NCBI GenBank assembly: GCA_946800325.1 | Contig: OX326958.1 | Coordinates: 9,124,001 to 9,188,000 of the forward strand | Direction: 5' to 3' | Source: Luzula sylvatica | Taxonomy: Eukaryota; Streptophyta; Magnoliopsida; Poales; Juncaceae | DNA length: 64,000 nucleotides | In this document: positions 58,901 through 64,000 of the stretch, one piece after another | Numbering within the stretch: the first letter of the stretch is position 1 | Layout of the letters: every line of letters begins with the position of its first letter | Translations under genes and position numbers: made by a program | The notes under the pieces: generated by a model | Database searches by the model: none | Told to the model about the DNA's origin: nothing | The model's input: only the letters and a program-made list of their open reading frames with translations

Positions 58901-61900
58901 TTAAGAATAGCAATCATAGAATTTGATTTTTTAATGGAAGCATGTAATTGAAAAAACCTAGTATTTGCATCTCCACTTTTGATCCAGTTGAATTTAGACC
59001 TTTGTCTCCAATATAGTTTATCTAAAGAAATTAGAGTTTCTATTCTTAGTTTGCATTGCATTTTAATCCATTTCTCTATTTCTGTTAGTGCTCTATTATC
59101 CCCTATTTTGTCAGACCATTCTATAATTTTTTTACAATTTTCCATTTGTAAATTATATTTCATATGCATTTCTTTATTTAATTCTTTTAATGCTTGTCCT
59201 AAATTGCTGTATTTAGTATATAATTGATCCATTGTAGAACATTTATCTCTTATTAAGTGTAATTCAATTAGATTTTTAAATTCATTTGATTTAAGCCATT
59301 TAGTTTCGAATCTAAAGCCCTGAAATATAGGATAATTAGTGTTTGCCTCATATAGTAATGGAATGTGATCAGAACAAGTGTTAATCATAGCTGTTAATTG
59401 TGAATTTGGGTAATTAGTTATCCATTCCTTATTAATTAATACCCTATCTAATTTGGGTCATTCTATGGTACCAACTTTTTTACAAAAGGGTATTTTGGGT
59501 ATTGAAAAAAATTTGAATGTTACAAATGTTTATTCTCTCCATTTTGAGATTATTTCTTTTGTCCATTCCAATTAATTTCCTAATTTTCCTTCTCTAATTA
59601 ATAGAAGCACAATTTTTGTTTTATCCTCTAATTAATACTAGTTTCTCTCTCCTCCGAATTTTCTCTTTGTTTTCTCTCTTTTATTTTTCGATCAATTTAT
59701 TTGCTTTCCTCGTCCAAATAATTCGACCACAATATAATTCAATTATTTTTTTCATGTGATGATTATAGAAAATATAAGACGAGAAATATAAAGATAATTT
59801 TTTTTCACTAATTAATTTCTCTCTCCTCGGTTTCTCTTGTTCGTTTTTCACCTTCTCCTTCTTTGTCTCTAGCATTGTCATCCTTCTCTTTTCAATATTA
59901 CTATTTGATCGACGACAATCAATGCCACTATCATAAAAAAAAAAATAATGTGAGTATGATCTGTTATGTAGGAACATCGTCAATCTAGTTAAAAATGAAT
60001 CAAAGAATTAAAAATCAAATGTGAATATACCGAACAAAGGAAAAACTTGATACAATAACACGTATGATAACATCTCTTACAAGACTGTTTGATGACATAT
60101 AGCATCTTCAAATATCATATACAATAACAATTAAAAGATACTTTTTGATGCAACACATTTATATAATTTCATTCTCCATTAAACCAAATCATAATGTGAT
60201 ATTATTCAAATCCAACCCTGTGAAATTAATTGATGTTGGCCTGCATCACATCGTAACGACTTGTATGAATCTTCAGATGAATCTCCATACCCAAAAGCAA
60301 GTTCCGTCGCCATCACAAATTAAGAAAAAAACATATAATGAAACCAAAATCATGAAAATTGGCTGGGATTAAATTTCAAATTTTATTACCAAATTGCGAA
60401 GAAACATGGAATTTTCTGCCTTCTCTCTTCCTCCTCGCAAAATCATGAGAATGGACTGAAAATTAGAAAGAAAAAAAGAACTTTTAATAAAATCAAAACC
60501 TAGGTGAAATTTCACGTTTAAACCTTCTTTCAGTATTTGTCTCATGTAGCATCCCAAATCTTCATCATCTTGTATTTATAAAAGTATAAATGAGTGTTGG
60601 TTGGAAAGTGGGGTTTTTGAGAATAAAATGACTTTTATTTCAGATGATTATTTTTGGCATTACAGTTTGTCTCGGCAAATAGTGTGCATCGGATATTATG
60701 AATAGTTCCATGATACATTAGTCTATCTAACTATATGTGCAGTAAAGAAAACAGACTCAATTACCTACTATAATTATACAAAACTATCTGACACCTTGAT
60801 ATACATAATACAAACCCTACAATAGTTTGTTACAAAGGGAAGGATAAGAAATTAAGTTAGATTAGAGAGACTTGTATTTTTGTTTCTTATTTCTCATGCT
60901 GAGAAAAATTGCATAGGCAAATCAATGGACAGTTGGCATCTCAAATAATTCCTTGATTTAAATTTCATTACCTCGGTACAAACAAGTAATTGGCTGTAAC
61001 TAAATTTCAAATTCAGTTTTTAAGTTTCAAATTTCATTACCAAATTGCGAAGAAGCTTGGAATTTTTCGCCTTCATTATCCCTCCTCGCAAAATCCATGA
61101 CCAGCATAGTCTCTTTGCGTAAGCACTCCATTATAGCCTTCTCTCTCGTTCTGTGTGATTGACCAGTAATCAGTATAGCCTCCTCGCAAAATCTGTGACC
61201 AGTATAGCCTTCTCTCTCCCTCCCTCCCTCAGTCCTCAGTCCTCAGTATCAAGTAAATGACTAAGCACAAGCTCTCTATTTTCTCCGAATCGAAGTCCTT
61301 TCCCAACTCGAAATAGAAGATGAATATTCCAATCTTAAACTAGAAGAAGAGGAGGATCCTATCTTCTTTTATCTTAAGATTAGAATGAAAGACGGGAGAG
61401 GCAGATACAGGTCCAGGAAGGAAAGACAGAGAGAGATCCGAGAAGGACAGATCGGATTATCGGAGACATGTTGGGGAAGGGGAGATAGAGAGAGAGAGAG
61501 TGCAAGGGGGTAAAAAATTACAATTATGCCCTTTTCTTGCCGTACATCCAAATATCATGACCGATTGTGAGCCTTTGGATGAGTCTTCAACTTTAAATCC
61601 AGCCCATTCAAACAAAAATTGACCGTACTATAGAATTACCCATCTAATTTAGCTCTAGATTTTGCATTACTCCAAGTATAATTTTGTCCTTTTAAATCTA
61701 AATCAATTAATTCTTGGTTATTGATAAATTCTTTGAATAGATTTATATGATCCTTATCAATTGCTGAACCACTTCTTTCATGAGTATAGAGTATAAGATT
61801 AAAATCTCCCATAATTAACCATGGTAAATTATTATTATTATTTCCAGTCGTATTTAATTCATCCAGAAAATCTTTTTTCCTTAATTTATTAATTGGTCCA

Positions 61901-62244
61901 TAAACACCAGTTATTAAAATATTTGTACCATCCCATTTAGTTTGTAATTTTATAGAAACTATGTACTGCATTTTTTGTGATGATATTAAATTAAAAAGTT
62001 TATTATTCCATGAGATTAAGATACCCCCTGAAACACCCTTTGATTCTAAAAATTCAAAACCATTTAATTTCTTCCCACAACAATCCATATTAATTTTATT
62101 ATCTATTATTCCAATCTTAGTCTCTTGTAAGCAACATATATCTACATTTTCATCTCTTATATTTTTATTAATCAAATCTCTTTTTTCTCTAGAATTCATA
62201 CCTCTTACATTCCAAGACATTATTCTAAGTTTTTTATATATCAT
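55939..62244 (-). pseudogene. LINE ORF2 (endonuclease, reverse transcriptase, zinc motif), broken
   Basis: The endonuclease starts at 62,244 with MSWNVRGMN, then CCLQETKI, GDFNLI and YTWSN. It is cut by the element at 59,455-61,641, after which SDHIPLL (near 59,350) completes the domain. The polymerase part has KLDIHKAFD, GLRQGDPTS and the catalytic FYADD at 57,986-58,000. A zf-RVT motif CVLCKNSEENVQHITSQC lies near 56,760-56,810. Frameshifts sit near 58,660 (a few bases lost after KSPGRDG) and 57,770 (extra A in an A run). After the usual end (IWLERCRRTF) there is an unusual tail of about 200 residues, rich in Asn, Gln and Glu, with an imperfect repeat around EIRRRSSSNEEQ / EIRRRNTSNEAQ. No RNase H is seen. 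Confidence 0.92.
59455..61641. mobile_element. 2.19-kb element nested in the LINE endonuclease
   Basis: The ends are inverted repeats: GGGTCATTCTATGGTACC on the left, and the right end reversed is GGGTAATTCTATAGTACG. It is flanked by the perfect 9-bp repeat ATCTAATTT (59,446-59,454 and 61,642-61,650), so a Mutator-like origin is likely. No transposase is visible. It holds an internal direct repeat of about 75 bp (ACCAAATTGCGAAGAA at about 60,388 and 61,040) and repeated CCTCGCAAAATC/CAGTATAGCC motifs near 61,080-61,220. A (GA)n tract lies near 61,480-61,500. Captured host sequence is possible but not shown. Confidence 0.88.
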
Positions 62245-62280
62245 ATTAAGATTTAAACTTCTTCACTTAAATCTAAGTAC

Positions 62281-64000
62281 TTAAGTACTATGCTCAGCAA
62301 TGAGATTGTGTATAGTCTCATTTATAGATTCATTTATTTCAATTCCTGTTGCAGTAAGAATGTGAACAATTTCCTCTTTATCCATAATTTGTTGCTTATT
62401 TTCCAAATTTAGAGATTGAATTTCTGAATTTTTATTTTTTTCTCTTTGTTTTTTACTTCTCTCTTTCTGAATTTCTTTGTATTTTACTAGCTGAGCCTTT
62501 TCCACTGGAGAAGCATAATATCCAGATTGCTTATTCAATAGTCTAGTACTCCTTCTATGTTCATCACATCTTATTGTTCCTTTTGTATTTTTCTCTTTTG
62601 TTATTTTAATTTTGTTATTTGATGATGCTTTAACATTTATCCCTTGGTAATAATCTTTTATTGTTTTTTGTTGTTTTCTAGGATAATTGTCTTGTTGAGT
62701 TAAAGGTAAGTGTACTAGGCAACTAGAAGGAACCTTATCTTGAATCTCTTCATTTGAATTCTCCTTGTTTTTGATTGCTTTAAAGTCCTCTTTATATCCT
62801 ATTGCTGCAACTGGCATTGTTTCATTAATGATATCCTTGATATTGTCTTCTGATGAATTGACTGGCATTTCAATCTCTGTAGAGTTTATTGGTTGTGGAA
62901 TATAAGGTATTAAGGCCTGAGAATTAATTATCATATCCCTCTTGGATGGTACAATCTGTATGGTATTTCCATCTTTATTAAGATCTGAATGTTCCACTGA
63001 GTTAACTTTTGGTACCTCTTTTGAAGAAATTATCAGTCCCTTTGGTGTGAATTTTATGTATAAAGAGTTTGATGATTCCATAAGAGAACATGGAACCTCT
63101 GATGTTGATATTGGTACCAGTCGAGATGATGTTGGATTTTGCAAGATTGATGGCTTTTGAATTTGAAGGAATATTTCTTTATAAAGAGGATTATGGATTA
63201 TTTGACTGAATTTGGAATGGCTAATTTGATATAGACCCTTGAACCCTAATAATCCTGTGATGATAGCCTTTTCTGAGGATTTCTGGATTATAGAATTTTC
63301 TTGAGGGCATTTTGGTAATTTTTGCTTAACCCTCCAAAAAGTGATCACTTTTTGCTTCTTCTTCCATATTTGAACTGGTTTCTTTTTTCTCTCTTTTATT
63401 CTAGTTTTACTTAAATTCCTTTGTTTTTGTTTTCTCTCATTGATTCTGTTTATGTTGGAATTATTTTGTTTTTGATATTGCTTTCTCATGTTTTCTTCCT
63501 CTTCCTTACTTTGCTCAATGATGATTTCTGAGGGCTTAATATTATTTGATGAACTAGCTATATCCCTTATCTCCTTAATTGGTATGATTGTTATATTATT
63601 TCCATCAATTAATTTAATTGTATTTGGTACCACTTTGTTTGATTCACAATTAATTGAAATTTTCAGCTCATGTATTATTTCAGATGGTATATAAGATCCC
63701 ACAGAGATTAGATCACCTAGAGGCTTAGCTATTATTTTGAGATCATGAGGATTACAGTAATTTGAAGGTAATTTTTCCAATATTATATTTTTTGTAATAA
63801 ATTGTTTATTATTTTGGAAATTAGGTTTTTTTGTTATATATACTATAATTTGATTACTATTTTCCTTATCATTACCTTCGTTGTTGAGAATTCTATTACT
63901 AGCTAGTGCCCATTTGCTTTTAGAATTGTCAGAGTTTACCCTTGGAATTTGACTGTTCTTATGGTTGATGTTTGGAGTTTGTATATCAGGTAAATTCTTC
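62281..64000 (-). CDS. LINE ORF1, C-terminal part (start beyond the window)
   Basis: The frame is open from the window edge to a stop at 62,281, ending IAEHST. It is lysine-, asparagine- and glutamine-rich, with a basic stretch RIKERKKKPVQIWKKKQK and a late block with RRSTRLLNKQSGYYASPVEK and a highly charged coiled segment. No CCHC zinc knuckle is visible in this part. In plant L1 elements ORF1 is an RNA-binding, Gag-like protein. The TTG at about 63,780 is not a real start because the frame continues upstream. No stop is seen within the window. Confidence 0.8.
   Translation of the reverse strand, partial: KNLPDIQTPNINHKNSQIPRVNSDNSKSKWALASNRILNNEGNDKENSNQIIVYITKKPNFQNNKQFITKNIILEKLPSNYCNPHDLKIIAKPLGDLISVGSYIPSEIIHELKISINCESNKVVPNTIKLIDGNNITIIPIKEIRDIASSSNNIKPSEIIIEQSKEEEENMRKQYQKQNNSNINRINERKQKQRNLSKTRIKERKKKPVQIWKKKQKVITFWRVKQKLPKCPQENSIIQKSSEKAIITGLLGFKGLYQISHSKFSQIIHNPLYKEIFLQIQKPSILQNPTSSRLVPISTSEVPCSLMESSNSLYIKFTPKGLIISSKEVPKVNSVEHSDLNKDGNTIQIVPSKRDMIINSQALIPYIPQPINSTEIEMPVNSSEDNIKDIINETMPVAAIGYKEDFKAIKNKENSNEEIQDKVPSSCLVHLPLTQQDNYPRKQQKTIKDYYQGINVKASSNNKIKITKEKNTKGTIRCDEHRRSTRLLNKQSGYYASPVEKAQLVKYKEIQKERSKKQREKNKNSEIQSLNLENKQQIMDKEEIVHILTATGIEINESINETIHNLIAEHST

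Larger units (their letters stand above)
55437..64000 (-). mobile_element. L1-type LINE, running off the right edge, with a nested insertion
   Basis: Read on the - strand the order is ORF1, a 36-bp gap, then ORF2 with an APE endonuclease, reverse transcriptase and zf-RVT zinc motif. A long C-terminal tail, an untranslated region of about 500 bp with a promoter-like and repeat-bearing stretch, a stem-loop and an A-rich end follow. A 2187-bp element interrupts it at 59,455-61,641. Without that insertion more than 6.3 kb of LINE is present. Two frameshifts plus the insertion make it inactive. Confidence 0.93.

Overview
This window looks like nuclear DNA from a flowering plant, probably a eudicot with a large, TE-rich genome. 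The evidence is very AT-rich intergenic DNA, spliced genes with GT..AG introns, a plant-specific SMAX1-like gene, plant F-box genes, a plant mobile domain (PMD) element, Helitron ends, MITEs, SINEs and an L1-type LINE. No species can be named from the sequence alone.

Layout. Positions 1-18,000 hold a tandem family of F-box genes of the HAWAIIAN SKIRT (At3g61590) type, all on the + strand: a 5'-truncated copy at the window edge (1-1113), a 3' fragment (about 2791-2970), a broken copy without its F-box (7069-8001) and one intact copy (16221-17477, 418 aa). The duplicated units include upstream and downstream flanks. Behind the broken copy one flank motif has grown into an array of about 38 units of 35 bp. 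Upstream of the intact copy lies about 290 bp that matches the upstream region of the SMAX1-like gene 16 kb away.

Positions 18,000-28,900 are gene-free and hold MITEs, a probable 2.1-kb Helitron and microsatellites. Positions 28,949-32,248 (- strand) hold the one clearly conserved gene, a three-exon SMAX1/SMXL2-type gene of 1043 aa. Its reading frame is intact across both introns. The RGKT degron position reads WGKT, and its EAR motif is lengthened by a hexanucleotide repeat.

Positions 32,700-45,900 are gene-free, with foldback elements, two tRNA-type SINEs, a tiny retroposon stub and a near-perfect 34-bp-arm hairpin. Positions 45,913-50,785 are a 4.87-kb DNA element with about 340-bp terminal inverted repeats and a 7-bp target duplication. 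Its only gene is a decayed PMD (MAIN-like) gene, and a probable solo LTR sits in one of its introns. A MULE-type MITE follows at 52,402-52,829, then an extremely GC-rich minisatellite at 54,875-55,256.

Positions 55,437 to the window end are a LINE on the - strand, split in its endonuclease by a 2.19-kb element with 9-bp target duplications. Its ORF2 also has two frameshifts. Two other short insertions in the window end in the same 3' stem-loop as this LINE.

The likely functional genes are the SMAX1-like regulator and the F-box gene at 16,221, possibly also the truncated F-box copy at the left edge. Most of the rest is mobile-element or repeat DNA, or AT-rich sequence in which no function could be seen.
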